DNA from: Actinomycetota bacterium
GTDB taxonomy: Bacteria > Actinomycetota > Actinomycetes > Nanopelagicales > Nanopelagicaceae
DNA length: 64,000 nt
NCBI GenBank assembly: GCA_009699575.1
Contig: WLNY01000008.1
Coordinates: forward strand, 1 to 64,000
Direction of reading: 5' to 3'
Both the position numbers and the translations under genes were made by a program. Shown piece by piece: positions 26,059-35,389 of this stretch. Below the pieces are notes generated by a model. That model saw only the letters and a program-made list of their open reading frames with translations. It was not told where the DNA came from and did not search any database. Positions within the stretch are counted from its first letter, which is position 1; every line of letters begins with the position of its first letter.

Positions 26059-26925
26059 ATGACACGTCGTAGCTGGCTCCTCTTTGGACTGACCGGGTTT
26101 CTATGGGGTATTCCGTACCTGTTTATGAAAGTTGCAGTCGAAACCTTTAACCCAGCAGTCATTGTGTGTGCGCGAGTTGTCATAGGCAGCGCTATTTTGA
26201 TTCCAGTTGCAATTGCACAGAGATCCTTAGGAGGCGCATTACGAGGATTTAAATACGTCATTCCTTACGCAATATTTGAAATGATTGGTCCCTGGTTTTT
26301 TATTACAAGTGCAGAAAAAAACATCTCCTCTGGACTCGCTGGACTTTTGGTTGCAACAGTTCCAATTTGGGCAACGATTTTTGCATCAATTAATGGCGAT
26401 AAAACAGTATGGCACCATCGTCGACTCTTTGGAATCGTGATTGGTTTTATCGGAGTTTTTGCACTTGTCGGAATTGAATCAATTACAGGAAATAGTTCAC
26501 TCATTTCTATCGGAATGGTTTTGCTCGCGGCTATTGCCTATTCATATGCAGTCAATATGATCACGATGAAATTGCCTGGGGTCTCCGGGATTGCAATAAA
26601 CGCTGTCGCTATGGGATTTACGGCAATTTTCTATCTTCCTTTTGCAATACTCCAGTGGCCAGATACCGCGATTCCCGTTAAAGCATCCCTGTCATTGATT
26701 TCCCTAGGGATTTTATGTACAGCGCTGGCGTTTGTAGTCTTCTTCCAGGTGATGAAGGAAATTGGACCAGCACGCGCATCTCTTGTCACCTACGTCAATA
26801 CTGCCGTCGCTGTTTTACTCGGTGTAGTTGTTCTCTCGGAGCCAATTACTTTGGGAATCGCAATTGGGTTGCCATTAGTTCTTGTTGGATCATATTTTGC
26901 AAGCCGCAAACCTGTGAGCGTGTAA
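26059..26925 (+). CDS. DMT-superfamily (EamA) transporter
   Basis: 288 residues with ten hydrophobic segments and two EamA repeats (LFGLTGFLWGIPYLFMKVA; VLLAAIAYSYAVNMI). Substrate unknown. AAGGAAAC lies just before the ATG. It follows glgM by 22 bases and its stop lies next to that of convergent era. Confidence 0.85.
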   Translation: MTRRSWLLFGLTGFLWGIPYLFMKVAVETFNPAVIVCARVVIGSAILIPVAIAQRSLGGALRGFKYVIPYAIFEMIGPWFFITSAEKNISSGLAGLLVATVPIWATIFASINGDKTVWHHRRLFGIVIGFIGVFALVGIESITGNSSLISIGMVLLAAIAYSYAVNMITMKLPGVSGIAINAVAMGFTAIFYLPFAILQWPDTAIPVKASLSLISLGILCTALAFVVFFQVMKEIGPARASLVTYVNTAVAVLLGVVVLSEPITLGIAIGLPLVLVGSYFASRKPVSV

Positions 26926-26926
26926 T

Positions 26927-27844
26927 TTACTTCTCTGAAAAACCTAAACGCTCGAGCAGTTTAGGATCGCGTTGCCATTCTTTTGACACTTTAATATGAA
27001 GCCCTAGGAAAATCTTCGCTCCAAGGGCTCGCTCAATATCAGCGCGTGCGCGGATTCCAATATCTTTGAGTCGCTCCCCTTGGTGTCCCAAAAGAATTCC
27101 ACGCTGTGAATCACGTTCTACATGGATTGTTGCGTGAATGTCATAGAACGGACGGCTTCCGCGTTCTTCGCGTTCTGCCATTTCATCAATAGTAACCATG
27201 ATTGAGTGAGGTAATTCCTGCAGTGCATCGCGTAATGCAGCTTCGCGAATGAGTTCGCAAATAATTTGTGAAATCTCTTGATCACTCTTCATATCTTGGG
27301 GGTAATACTCGGGACCCTCAGGCAATGTCTGTGCAATCAATTCAGTGAGAAGCTCAATTTGATCATGTATCGCTGCCGAAACAGGAATAATTTCATCCCA
27401 CGTAAAACCTTTGGCAAGAGAGGTAATTCCCAAAAGTCGATTGGCGAGTGATTTCTTCGAGAGCAAATCTGTTTTGGTGATGACCGCAATTTTCTTCGCG
27501 CGCGGATGTTTTGCAATTTCCTGAGCAATATAGACATCACCTGCGCCAGAATCCTCATCGGCAGGCAGGCACATAATGATTGCGTCAACTGAATCCATAC
27601 TCTGTCCGACCACAGCATTGAGACGATGCCCCAGCAGAGTTTTCGGTTTATGTACGCCAGGGGTATCTACGAGGACCGCTTGAAACCCTGGGCGATTGAG
27701 AATTCCACGAATTGCATGTCGAGTCGTGTTGGGGTGATGAGAAGTTATTGCAATTTTCGATCCAACCAGTGCATTGATGAGAGTGGATTTTCCAGCATTG
27801 GGACGTCCAACAATTGCGACGAAGCCCGAACGAAATTCACTCAT
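26927..27844 (-). CDS. era: GTPase Era
   Basis: 305 residues; binds the 3' end of 16S rRNA and aids 30S assembly. G1 GRPNAGKST, G2 region with THHPNTTRH-like SHHPNTTRHA, G3 DTPGVHKPK, G4 TKTD, then a C-terminal KH domain (HVERDSQRGILLGHQGERLKDIG). No Shine-Dalgarno precedes the ATG; instead a small hairpin lies directly upstream. Confidence 0.95.
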   Translation of the reverse strand: MSEFRSGFVAIVGRPNAGKSTLINALVGSKIAITSHHPNTTRHAIRGILNRPGFQAVLVDTPGVHKPKTLLGHRLNAVVGQSMDSVDAIIMCLPADEDSGAGDVYIAQEIAKHPRAKKIAVITKTDLLSKKSLANRLLGITSLAKGFTWDEIIPVSAAIHDQIELLTELIAQTLPEGPEYYPQDMKSDQEISQIICELIREAALRDALQELPHSIMVTIDEMAEREERGSRPFYDIHATIHVERDSQRGILLGHQGERLKDIGIRARADIERALGAKIFLGLHIKVSKEWQRDPKLLERLGFSEK

Positions 27845-27846
27845 GG

Positions 27847-27865
27847 GAGAAGTCTCTCACTTCTC
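27847..27865. promoter_or_regulatory. inverted repeat directly before era
   Basis: GAGAAGT-CTCTC-ACTTCTC: perfect 7-bp arms, 5-bp loop, ending two bases before the era start codon and with no T-tract. It could be a weak translational or transcriptional control element. Confidence 0.3.
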
Positions 27866-27872
27866 GCGCGCG

Positions 27873-28730
27873 TTACCTAAACGATACGAATTCGAAGGCA
27901 TCGGCAACTGATGTCACTATTTCGGCAGCGCGTTCGCCAATTAGTCGGTGACATCCTTCACTCGTGGGTGAATTAATCGGACCAGGAATTGCCATTACTG
28001 GGCGTAAGAGTTCGGCGGCATCTCTGGCAGTTCGTAGTGATCCACTTCGAAATGCAGCCTCAACAACAAGAGTGGATTTAGAGAGCGCCGCAATAAGTCG
28101 ATTGCGGGTGAGGAAACGCGCTGGAATGGCTGACGTACCGGGCATAACTTCTGTGATGAGTGCGCCGTGTACTGCAATTTCTGCGAAGAGTCTTTGGTGG
28201 CCAGCGGGATAATTAATATCTAATCCGCACGCAAGCACAGCAATAGTTATTCCCTCAGCCATAAGTGCACCCCTATGGGCAGCGGCATCTATTCCGTATG
28301 CTCCCCCGCTAATAATTGCCCACTCGCGATCAACAAATCCTGCAGCAAATTCCTCAGCGATACGTACCCCATAGGAAGTTGGGTTTCGTGTTCCAACAAT
28401 TGCAAGTGATGGGATCTGCAATACGGAATTATTTCCATGAACTATCAGCGCAATCGGTGGTGCCAGTAAATCATTGAGCGGTTGAGGCCATTGCGCATCC
28501 TCTGGCGTAAGAAATGAACCAAGACTTTTGTCAATAACTGCAAGAATCGATTGGGGATCCGAATTCCGAAGACGCGTAATAACTTTCTCGTGTTTGATTT
28601 CGTCATAACCTCCGCGCAAAGCGCGCTCAAGAACATAGTTGACTCCATTTTCTACGATCTCTCTTGCCCAAAAAGGTGAACCTCCTTCAATTGCACTAAA
28701 GAGTTGGGCCCGTGCATGCATCGTTTTCAT
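27873..28730 (-). CDS. dprA: DNA-processing protein DprA
   Basis: 285 residues; loads RecA on incoming single-stranded DNA during transformation. Rossmann-like DprA core: LAIVGTRNPTSYGVRIAEEFA, IISGGAYGIDAAAHRGAL, VLACGLDINYP, GALITEVMPG, RFLTRNRLIAALS. Its ATG overlaps the comM stop (ATGA). The comM-dprA pair suggests retained natural competence or DNA-processing ability. Confidence 0.92.
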   Translation of the reverse strand: MKTMHARAQLFSAIEGGSPFWAREIVENGVNYVLERALRGGYDEIKHEKVITRLRNSDPQSILAVIDKSLGSFLTPEDAQWPQPLNDLLAPPIALIVHGNNSVLQIPSLAIVGTRNPTSYGVRIAEEFAAGFVDREWAIISGGAYGIDAAAHRGALMAEGITIAVLACGLDINYPAGHQRLFAEIAVHGALITEVMPGTSAIPARFLTRNRLIAALSKSTLVVEAAFRSGSLRTARDAAELLRPVMAIPGPINSPTSEGCHRLIGERAAEIVTSVADAFEFVSFR

Positions 28731-30238
28731 AGTTCGATCCCTTCTCGCAGCGCATAAGCCTCATGTACATCTACAAGCGTTGGGCGATCATGTTGATAGA
28801 GATCGGCAAGAGTCCATGAAGTTCGCATGACTTTATGAAGCCCACGCGCAGTCAACCTTTCGCGATCGAGTTCATCATGTAAAAAATTCATAGCGATGCG
28901 TTCGGGTTGATACGTTGTTCTTAGAGCACGACTGGGAATTTGACCATTAAGGGAAAAGGGTTCATGTGCAAATCTTTTTGATGCAACTAAACGAGCAGCA
29001 ATGACTCTTTCTCTCATTGTGGCACTGGATTCTGCTAAATCAGCACGGGCCATATCCACTCGTCCTACAGGATCAACATGCACGCGAATATCGATGCGGT
29101 CCATCAGTGGGCCGGAAAGTTTTCCTAAATATCTACGCACCTGCAATGATGTGCAAACACAGCTCGTTCCGCGACCTGTAAATTTGCCGCAAGGACAGGG
29201 GTTGGCCGCCAACACCAAGAGAAATCGTGCAGGGAATGTTAAATTGCCAATAGCGCGAGCAATCGTGATGGTTCCAGCTTCGAGTGGTTGCCGCAGGGAA
29301 TCTAAAATGCCAGGTCCGCACTCAGGAGCTTCGTCAATAAATAGCACTCCGTGATGGGCAAGTGAGCATGCTCCAGGTTTGATGAGATGTGAACCGCCAC
29401 CGACCATTGCTACCCGGGTGGTCGTATGGTGTGGTGCAACTATCGGAGCCAAGCGCGACATTGGTGATCGGGTCGCAAATGAACCAGCAATGGAATGAAC
29501 TGCCGTCACTTCAAGTGCTTCTTCTAATGTCAGTGCTGGCAAAATAGTTGGCAGTCGATCCGCAATCATAGTTTTTCCAGCCCCCGGCGGACCGATAAGC
29601 AATAAGTGATGACCACCTGTTGCCGCAATTTCGGCTGCTCGTCTTGCTAACGGTTGTCCAGCAACATCCTCGAAATCGAGTGCGGTGTCAACGACTTGTT
29701 CTAAATCTAATTCGAGATTCTCGCTTCGCTCCCCAGTTCGAAGCCACAGTAATACTTCATGTAAGTGCGACATAGGGATTATTTCCATCGATGTCATGAG
29801 CTGCGCCTCAGCGCGATTAGCCATTGGCACAACGGCGCGAAGAATTCCTGCAGAGTGGGCAGCCATGAGAGAGGGAAGAACTCCGCGCACCGCACGTAGC
29901 TTTCCATCAAGTGATAACTCCCCGAGAAAAATGATTTCAGGAATGACGCCCACAGAACTATTAGCGGCAAGAATTGCAACTGCGATTGCTAAATCAAAAC
30001 TGGATCCACTTTTTGGCATCCATGCCGGTGAGAGTGAAACTGTCACCTTTCGGTTGGGCCATTGCTCGGCGCAATTAACTATCGCAGCTCGCACGCGATC
30101 TCGAGACTCATTCAAGGCCGCATCTGGAAGGCCTAAGAGGGTATAAGAGGGAATTCCGTCTGCAATATCTACTTCAACAGTGACAACTGATCCACCAAGG
30201 CCTTGAAGTGCGACTCCAAATGTTTGTCCAAGACTCAT
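28727..30238 (-). CDS. comM: ComM / YifB family Mg-chelatase-like AAA+ ATPase
   Basis: 503 residues. An N-terminal Lon-like domain (VEVDIADGIPSYTLLGLPDAALNESRDRVRAA), then AAA+ with Walker A LIGPPGAGKTMIADRLP and Walker B GVLFIDEAPE, then a zinc-binding CPCG motif and a C-terminal lid. ComM is a branch-migration helicase promoting integration of transforming DNA. Overlaps yraN and dprA by four bases each. Confidence 0.93.
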   Translation of the reverse strand: MSLGQTFGVALQGLGGSVVTVEVDIADGIPSYTLLGLPDAALNESRDRVRAAIVNCAEQWPNRKVTVSLSPAWMPKSGSSFDLAIAVAILAANSSVGVIPEIIFLGELSLDGKLRAVRGVLPSLMAAHSAGILRAVVPMANRAEAQLMTSMEIIPMSHLHEVLLWLRTGERSENLELDLEQVVDTALDFEDVAGQPLARRAAEIAATGGHHLLLIGPPGAGKTMIADRLPTILPALTLEEALEVTAVHSIAGSFATRSPMSRLAPIVAPHHTTTRVAMVGGGSHLIKPGACSLAHHGVLFIDEAPECGPGILDSLRQPLEAGTITIARAIGNLTFPARFLLVLAANPCPCGKFTGRGTSCVCTSLQVRRYLGKLSGPLMDRIDIRVHVDPVGRVDMARADLAESSATMRERVIAARLVASKRFAHEPFSLNGQIPSRALRTTYQPERIAMNFLHDELDRERLTARGLHKVMRTSWTLADLYQHDRPTLVDVHEAYALREGIEL

Positions 30239-30606
30239 AGGACACCCACTCTGTACTCGGTTGAGAACCCACCCGAGGAGTCAATGAGAACAGCTGCAAT
30301 GTCGATGCGATAATCACAACCCAGACACTTGTGCGTTGCAAGCCAGGCAAGAGCTAGACGTTGTAATCGTTGCGCCTTGACTGGAGTAATTGCTTCAAAT
30401 GGATGGCCAAAGGCAAGTGATGAGCGCGTTTTTACTTCCACGAAAGAAAAGAATCCATCGGGTGAGAGCGCGATGATGTCAATCTCGCCTTCGCGAATTC
30501 TCCAATTGCGTTCAATGATTTCGAAGTTCTTCGAAATCAGTTCTTTCACAATCACTTCTTCGCCAAAGGCGCCAAGGACTTTATTGTTTTTCTTCACAGT
30601 AGGCAT
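30235..30606 (-). CDS. yraN: YraN / UPF0102 endonuclease-like protein
   Basis: 123 residues with the Holliday-junction-resolvase-like nuclease fold: FGEEVIVKELISKNFEIIERNWRIREGEIDIIA and FVEVKTRSS (the D/E-xK metal site). Typically found next to rnhB and comM as here. The ATG has TAGGCT eight bases upstream and no Shine-Dalgarno. Confidence 0.88.
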   Translation of the reverse strand: MPTVKKNNKVLGAFGEEVIVKELISKNFEIIERNWRIREGEIDIIALSPDGFFSFVEVKTRSSLAFGHPFEAITPVKAQRLQRLALAWLATHKCLGCDYRIDIAAVLIDSSGGFSTEYRVGVL

Positions 30607-30654
30607 GAAAAGGGAGCCTAGTTTTACTCGCTGACGGTGGAGCTCAAAACTATT

Positions 30655-31263
30655 TTAAATGTTGATAAGTGCCGCGATGTTAGAAAAAGAACGTCTATGT
30701 TCTATGCACGGACCTAAAGAAATTAATGATTGTGAATGCACGGCAGTGATATAGCCCTTATGTTGGGCAAATCCATACCCTGGAAAATCTGAATTCATCT
30801 CGCGCATGATTCGATCTCTGGTCACTTTGGCAATAATGGATGCTGCGCTAATGCAATGCGCGACTTGATCGCCTTTCCAAATTGCTACATTTGGAATTGT
30901 CATTCCTTCAATGGCATACCCATCGGTGAGAACATACGCCGGAGTAATTGAAAGTCCCTGAACCGCACGCCTCATGCCATCTAAATTTGCAGCATGTACA
31001 CCGCGTGAATCCACTTCACTGGCAGGAACGATCACGACAGAAACAGACAAGGCTTTGGCCATAATTAGGTCGTATAACTTTTCTCGAGCACTTTCCTTAA
31101 CCGCTTTAGAATCTTTTACCGCAGCAAGCTCTTGATCAAATGGATCTTCCAGAATGACACTTGCAATAACAAGTGGCCCTGCGCATGCGCCACGACCGGC
31201 TTCATCAACTCCTGCAAGTGGAGAAATGCCTGCATCGATAAGTGTGCGCTCGATTGCAATCAC
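30655..31263 (-). CDS. rnhB: ribonuclease HII
   Basis: 202 residues; removes ribonucleotides and RNA primers from DNA. Signatures: GVDEAGRGACAGPLV, KDSKAV near the start, LTDG for the catalytic aspartate, AASIIAKVTRDRIM, and FAQHKGYIT. Follows lepB by 7 bases in the same direction. Confidence 0.94.
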   Translation of the reverse strand: MIAIERTLIDAGISPLAGVDEAGRGACAGPLVIASVILEDPFDQELAAVKDSKAVKESAREKLYDLIMAKALSVSVVIVPASEVDSRGVHAANLDGMRRAVQGLSITPAYVLTDGYAIEGMTIPNVAIWKGDQVAHCISAASIIAKVTRDRIMREMNSDFPGYGFAQHKGYITAVHSQSLISLGPCIEHRRSFSNIAALINI

Positions 31264-31270
31264 GAGGAAA

Positions 31271-31924
31271 TTATTTCAAAACATCTATCTTCGAAATTAA
31301 TTTCGCATTATTAAATGGCCAAATTACCGCAACCACTCGCCCTGTTACGCGAGTCAATGGCACCTGCCCCTTATTGATATCGTCCTGGTGATATCTCGAG
31401 TCTGCCGAAGCTCCGCGGTGATCTCCCATTACCCAAATTTTTCCCGTAGCCACAGTGATATCAAATGTCATTTCACTTGGTTTATTTCCTTTAAAAATAT
31501 AGGGCTCATCTATTGATTTCCCATTAATCATGAGTCTTTCCTTCGCATCGCAACAGATCACATGATCTCCTGCAACTCCGATTACTCGCTTAACCAAGTA
31601 CTGCTTGGCAGGATTGGGCAAAATGCCTACTGCGACAAAACCTTCTTTAATTTTTGCGACAATAGAACCTGAATTGGATGCATCAGGTTCAGGTAACCAG
31701 TGTGCTGGATCGCGAAAAACTACAACATCACCACGTGAAATTGTGCGTGAAATGAAAGGCACCTTATTGACGGCAACGCGATCTTTAATCTGCAATGTGT
31801 TTTGCATCGATCCAGATGGAATAAAGAAAAATTGAACAAGAAAGCTTTTTATTACTAATGAAACCAATAAGGCCACAATGACCAAAATTGGAAACTCACG
31901 AAGGACAGAGCCCTTGCGAAACAT
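31271..31924 (-). CDS. lepB: signal peptidase I
   Basis: 217 residues, one N-terminal membrane helix. Catalytic serine in FFIPSGSMQNTL, general-base lysine in DRVAVNKV, and the downstream box VMGDHRGASADSRYH. Cleaves Sec and Tat signal peptides of exported proteins such as those in this window. Nine bases after rplS. Confidence 0.94.
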   Translation of the reverse strand: MFRKGSVLREFPILVIVALLVSLVIKSFLVQFFFIPSGSMQNTLQIKDRVAVNKVPFISRTISRGDVVVFRDPAHWLPEPDASNSGSIVAKIKEGFVAVGILPNPAKQYLVKRVIGVAGDHVICCDAKERLMINGKSIDEPYIFKGNKPSEMTFDITVATGKIWVMGDHRGASADSRYHQDDINKGQVPLTRVTGRVVAVIWPFNNAKLISKIDVLK

Positions 31925-31933
31925 TAGAAATTA

Positions 31934-32446
31934 TTACGCTTGCTCGGCAGGAGTTTCGCTTTCAACAACTGCTTCAACAACTGCTTCAACAACAGCTTCC
32001 ACTGGTGCTTCTACTGGTGCTTCGACAACAGCCTCAACTACTGGCTCTGGAATCACTACAGGTTCTGGAGTTGAAAGAATTCCGTCGCCGTATCCTTCAA
32101 TGCCATCGCGCTTTTCGCGAATCTTGGCAGCCTTACCGCGAAGGTCGCGTAAGTAGTACAACTTGGCGCGACGTACATCGCCTTTCTTAACAAGTTCAAT
32201 CTTCTCAATTACTGGTGTGTGCACTGGGAATGTGCGCTCCACTCCGACACCGTATGAAACTTTACGGATTGTGAATGTTTCGCGAACTCCATCACCTTGG
32301 CGACGGATGACAATTCCTTGAAATACCTGGATACGGCTCTTGCTACCTTCGATAACGCGAACATGGATCTTGAGTTCATCGCCAGCGCGAAACTGTGGGA
32401 TGTCTTTGCGCAGTGAAGCTGCATCTACGACGTCAAGCACGTTCAT
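31934..32446 (-). CDS. rplS: 50S ribosomal protein L19 with an acidic repeat tail
   Basis: 170 residues. The first 115 or so are normal L19 ([65 protein letters not shown]). Past the family's usual end is an extra tail of about 50 residues rich in Val, Glu, Pro and Ala, with repeats of VVEA and PVEA. AGAGGAT lies before the ATG. The tail is not needed for the known L19 role at the 30S-50S interface. Confidence 0.95.
   Translation of the reverse strand: MNVLDVVDAASLRKDIPQFRAGDELKIHVRVIEGSKSRIQVFQGIVIRRQGDGVRETFTIRKVSYGVGVERTFPVHTPVIEKIELVKKGDVRRAKLYYLRDLRGKAAKIREKRDGIEGYGDGILSTPEPVVIPEPVVEAVVEAPVEAPVEAVVEAVVEAVVESETPAEQA
31965..32050 (-). repeat. imperfect 12-bp repeats encoding the L19 tail
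   Basis: On the plus strand, tandem near-copies of CAACAACTGCTT and of ACTGGTGCTTCT; read on the minus strand they encode VVEA and PVEA units. The number of units may vary between strains by slippage in steps of four residues. Confidence 0.75.
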
Positions 32447-32539
32447 TTCATATCCTCTGTTCGAATCAGTCGCGCTAGTTCTAGCGGCGCAAGGGGCTTA
32501 TCCTGCCACATGAGTGGCCTTGAGCGTAAATCGGCAGAA

Positions 32540-33325
32540 TTACTCCGCGAGCGCTTGGGCCATCAATGGATGAAGATAAGGGCCCGCTGCGAGAGTAAAT
32601 GAGCGTGTGGGCCCATTTTCCTTGGTGACTCGCGCGCCAGCCTCGGATGCAATCAACGCACCGGCAGCCAAATCCCATTCCATGAGTCCTGCCTCGAAAT
32701 AACCATCTAACTGGCCTGAAGCTACGCAGCACAGGTCAACTGCGGCGGCGCCAAATCGTCGGATATCTCTACACCGCGGAAGCAAAAGTGCGACTTGCCG
32801 CAATTGCTCCTCACGTTCTGTCACATCATATGAAAATCCGGTACCTATGAGGGCTCGATTGAGTTCAATCGGATCATTGCATGAAATTCGTGAATCATTG
32901 AGAAATGCTCCTCCCCCACGACTTGCATGCCATCGTGAATTAATTGTTGGGGCAGTGACACATCCAACTATTGCTCCGGATTCATCTTTAGCGGCAATAC
33001 TGACATTCCACCCTGGAAGTCCGTAGAAATAATTTACTGTTCCATCGAGTGGGTCGATGACCCATGTGACTCCTGATTGAGTTGGTCGTGATGCGCCTTC
33101 TTCGCCGATCATTCCATCATCGGGACGCACTTCAAGAATAGATTTCACAATATGGGCTTCACTTGCTTTATCCATCTGCGTGACGATATCCATGGCGGAA
33201 GATTTGGTAGAAAGTTCCAATATCTCCGGGCGTTGCGAGAGAAGGTCTGCGGCCTCACCTCCTACGCGAATAGCAAGTGCTAAGAGTTCGTTTATCTCGG
33301 AGCGATCGCTGATAATTTTTCCCAT
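32540..33325 (-). CDS. inositol monophosphatase family protein
   Basis: 261 residues. Metal-binding motifs: GEEGASRPT (motif A glutamates), WVIDPLDGTVNYFYGLPGW (motif B) and MEWDLAAGALIASEAGARV (motif C). Related enzymes hydrolyse inositol 1-phosphate, histidinol phosphate or fructose 1,6-bisphosphate; which one cannot be read here. Start ATG 33325 has TAGTGT six bases upstream. Divergent from the MFS gene with only 35 bp between start codons. Confidence 0.88.
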   Translation of the reverse strand: MGKIISDRSEINELLALAIRVGGEAADLLSQRPEILELSTKSSAMDIVTQMDKASEAHIVKSILEVRPDDGMIGEEGASRPTQSGVTWVIDPLDGTVNYFYGLPGWNVSIAAKDESGAIVGCVTAPTINSRWHASRGGGAFLNDSRISCNDPIELNRALIGTGFSYDVTEREEQLRQVALLLPRCRDIRRFGAAAVDLCCVASGQLDGYFEAGLMEWDLAAGALIASEAGARVTKENGPTRSFTLAAGPYLHPLMAQALAE

Positions 33326-33331
33326 CGCACC

Positions 33332-33354
33332 ACACTACGCGATAGTAATAGAAT
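33332..33354. promoter_or_regulatory. compact divergent promoter pair
   Basis: Minus strand TAGTGT (33337-33332) ends 6 nt before ATG 33325; plus strand TAGAAT (33349-33354) ends 6 nt before ATG 33361. Both look leaderless, so both promoters fit in 35 bp and the -35 region of each reaches the start of the other gene. Confidence 0.55.
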
Positions 33355-33360
33355 AAGGCC

Positions 33361-34587
33361 ATGTTTTCTGCGTATGGCACGCTCTTTCGTATTCCAGGTG
33401 CACTACGTTTTTCATTTGCGGGCTTTATTGGCCGCATGCCAATTGCGATGGATAATCTCGCATTAATTTTTATCGTCGTTGATAAGAGTGGTTCCTATGC
33501 ACTTGCTGGAGCGCTCAGCGCCGTTGCATCGATAGTAGTTGCCATGGCAGGGCCTTTTTGGGCCCGCAATTCTGATCGCTATGGTCAGGGAAAAATTCTT
33601 ATGCGTCTTGCGCCTATTCGCATTGCACTCTTTTTGCTCTTTGTCGGCCTCGTTACGTGGGGCGCGCCAATTTGGACGTGGTTCATCTGCATCATTTTTG
33701 CCGAAATGACCGCTCTCAATGCGGGCGGAATGGTTCGACGACGCTGGCTACATATTTTGAAAAAAGATCCTGCCCTCACTGAAAAGCATTTGGTGAATTC
33801 TGCATACTCATTGGAAGCTCTCGTTGATGAGATTGTATTTATTTTGGGTCCGGTCGTAGCAACATTTTGCGCCACACGTATCTCTCCTGCTGCAGGAATT
33901 ATTGCTGCAGTAATTTTTATTGCAATCGGTTTGCCAGCACTTGCTGTAATGAAATCCACAGAACCGCCGCCGATTCCGCGTAGTCTTGAAGAACCTCACC
34001 CTCCAGTTTTAAGTAACAAGCGAGTTCAGTCAGTTGTATTCCCCTGCGTTCTGATTGGTGGATTTTTTGGCGCCATGGGAATTACAGTGGTTGGTTTCGC
34101 CCAAGAGCGTGGCGCAGAAAATGTTACAGGGCTCGTTCTTGCCATCTGGGCACTTGGTAGCGCAACGTCTGCCTTGATCTCCGGTGTTATTCATTGGAAA
34201 AAAACTCATGCGGCGTTATTTCTTATTTTTCTCGTTGGGCTTTTCTTAGCCTCGCTTCCATTACTTTTCGTACATTCCATTCTGGCGCTCTCGATTGGTT
34301 TATTTCTCAACGGATTCTTTGTCGCGCCACTCATTATCAATGCCTATGGTGTTGCAGAAAACGCTGTGCCATCGGGACAAATCACCGAGACCCTTGCGTG
34401 GGTTGTCGCTGGAATGCCACTTGGCGGGGCTGTATCGAGTGCCATCGCGGGATGGGTCATTGATACCCACGGCGCGCAAGCCGCGTATTGGGTTCCGATC
34501 GCCTTTTCTGGGGCAGCAATTCTTGCCACTGCGCCTTACTTCTCTACTTATCGGGCCGCTATCGGTTACGATCGCCATCGTGACTGA
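33361..34587 (+). CDS. MFS transporter
   Basis: 408 residues, twelve predicted membrane helices in two halves (FAGFIGRMPIAMDNLALIFIV; SATSALISGVIHW). Substrate unknown; the look is that of drug or metabolite efflux proteins of the SetA/YbfB type. Its 3' end overlaps sepH by eight bases. Confidence 0.85.
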   Translation: MFSAYGTLFRIPGALRFSFAGFIGRMPIAMDNLALIFIVVDKSGSYALAGALSAVASIVVAMAGPFWARNSDRYGQGKILMRLAPIRIALFLLFVGLVTWGAPIWTWFICIIFAEMTALNAGGMVRRRWLHILKKDPALTEKHLVNSAYSLEALVDEIVFILGPVVATFCATRISPAAGIIAAVIFIAIGLPALAVMKSTEPPPIPRSLEEPHPPVLSNKRVQSVVFPCVLIGGFFGAMGITVVGFAQERGAENVTGLVLAIWALGSATSALISGVIHWKKTHAALFLIFLVGLFLASLPLLFVHSILALSIGLFLNGFFVAPLIINAYGVAENAVPSGQITETLAWVVAGMPLGGAVSSAIAGWVIDTHGAQAAYWVPIAFSGAAILATAPYFSTYRAAIGYDRHRD

Positions 34588-35389
34588 CCTTCGTTTTATA
34601 GGCAAAACGCCAGATGGCGTGAGTGTGACCCTTGCCGATACTAATGAGAATGAATTCACACTTCGCATAAGTGATTCACTTCGTTCAGCTATTAATGCGC
34701 CTCGACTCTCTTCGGTCCCATCGCAAGATGATGCCAACCTCACTGTTGCTGAAATCCAACGGCGACTTCGTGCGGGCGAATCAGCGCAGGATCTTGCACA
34801 AGAATCTGGGACTTCCATTGAAAAAATTGAACGCTTTTCTGGTCCAATCATGCAAGAGCGTTCCTACATAATAGATAGAACACACGCAATTGTTATGAAA
34901 AAAGAATTAGGTGAAGATCCACAAACTCTTTATGACATGGTGATGTCTCGCTTGCTTCCTCGAGGAGTTGGCGAAGATGCACTTGAGTGGAGTGCTTGGA
35001 GACATCACGATGGAACATGGAGCATGTCACTGAGCTATCCCAATAATGATGGCCATGGGGACGCTGTATGGCATGTTGATCTGAGTCGCAATGCAGTGAC
35101 TGCTAACGATGAAAATGCGCGCTGGATGATGGGTGAGCAACCAGCCCCCCACAAAAATTATGAACGGCCTAGCCCGGCATCTCAGATCTACACCGAAACT
35201 CTTACTTCGGTACATACCGAGGTGCGCGAAGAGCCTGACGCAGAAATACGCGAAACTCCGCGCCTTATCGCAATTCGCGATGAACCAGATGCAGCAGCTC
35301 GACTCGATGGTGTAACAGGTCGCGCGAAGGTTCCTTCATGGGATGAAATTATGTTTGGTAAAACAACCACTCAAGAAGAAGAAAACTAA
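34580..35389 (+). CDS. sepH: septation protein SepH (DUF3071)
   Basis: About 269 residues from GTG 34580, overlapping the MFS stop; the track start at 34295 is an out-of-family extension. N-terminal DUF3071: DLRFIGKTPDGVSVTLADTNE then an HTH-like segment LTVAEIQRRLRAGESAQDLAQ, and RTHAIVMKK. The C-terminal part is acidic and low-complexity. SepH binds FtsZ and promotes its assembly in actinobacteria. Overlaps the stop of the convergent phosphodiesterase by four bases. Confidence 0.88.
   Translation: MTDLRFIGKTPDGVSVTLADTNENEFTLRISDSLRSAINAPRLSSVPSQDDANLTVAEIQRRLRAGESAQDLAQESGTSIEKIERFSGPIMQERSYIIDRTHAIVMKKELGEDPQTLYDMVMSRLLPRGVGEDALEWSAWRHHDGTWSMSLSYPNNDGHGDAVWHVDLSRNAVTANDENARWMMGEQPAPHKNYERPSPASQIYTETLTSVHTEVREEPDAEIRETPRLIAIRDEPDAAARLDGVTGRAKVPSWDEIMFGKTTTQEEEN

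Noticed and set aside
31878-32190. Plus-strand ORFs rich in STTA and QQLL repeats
   Set aside because: Antisense shadows of the repetitive rplS tail.
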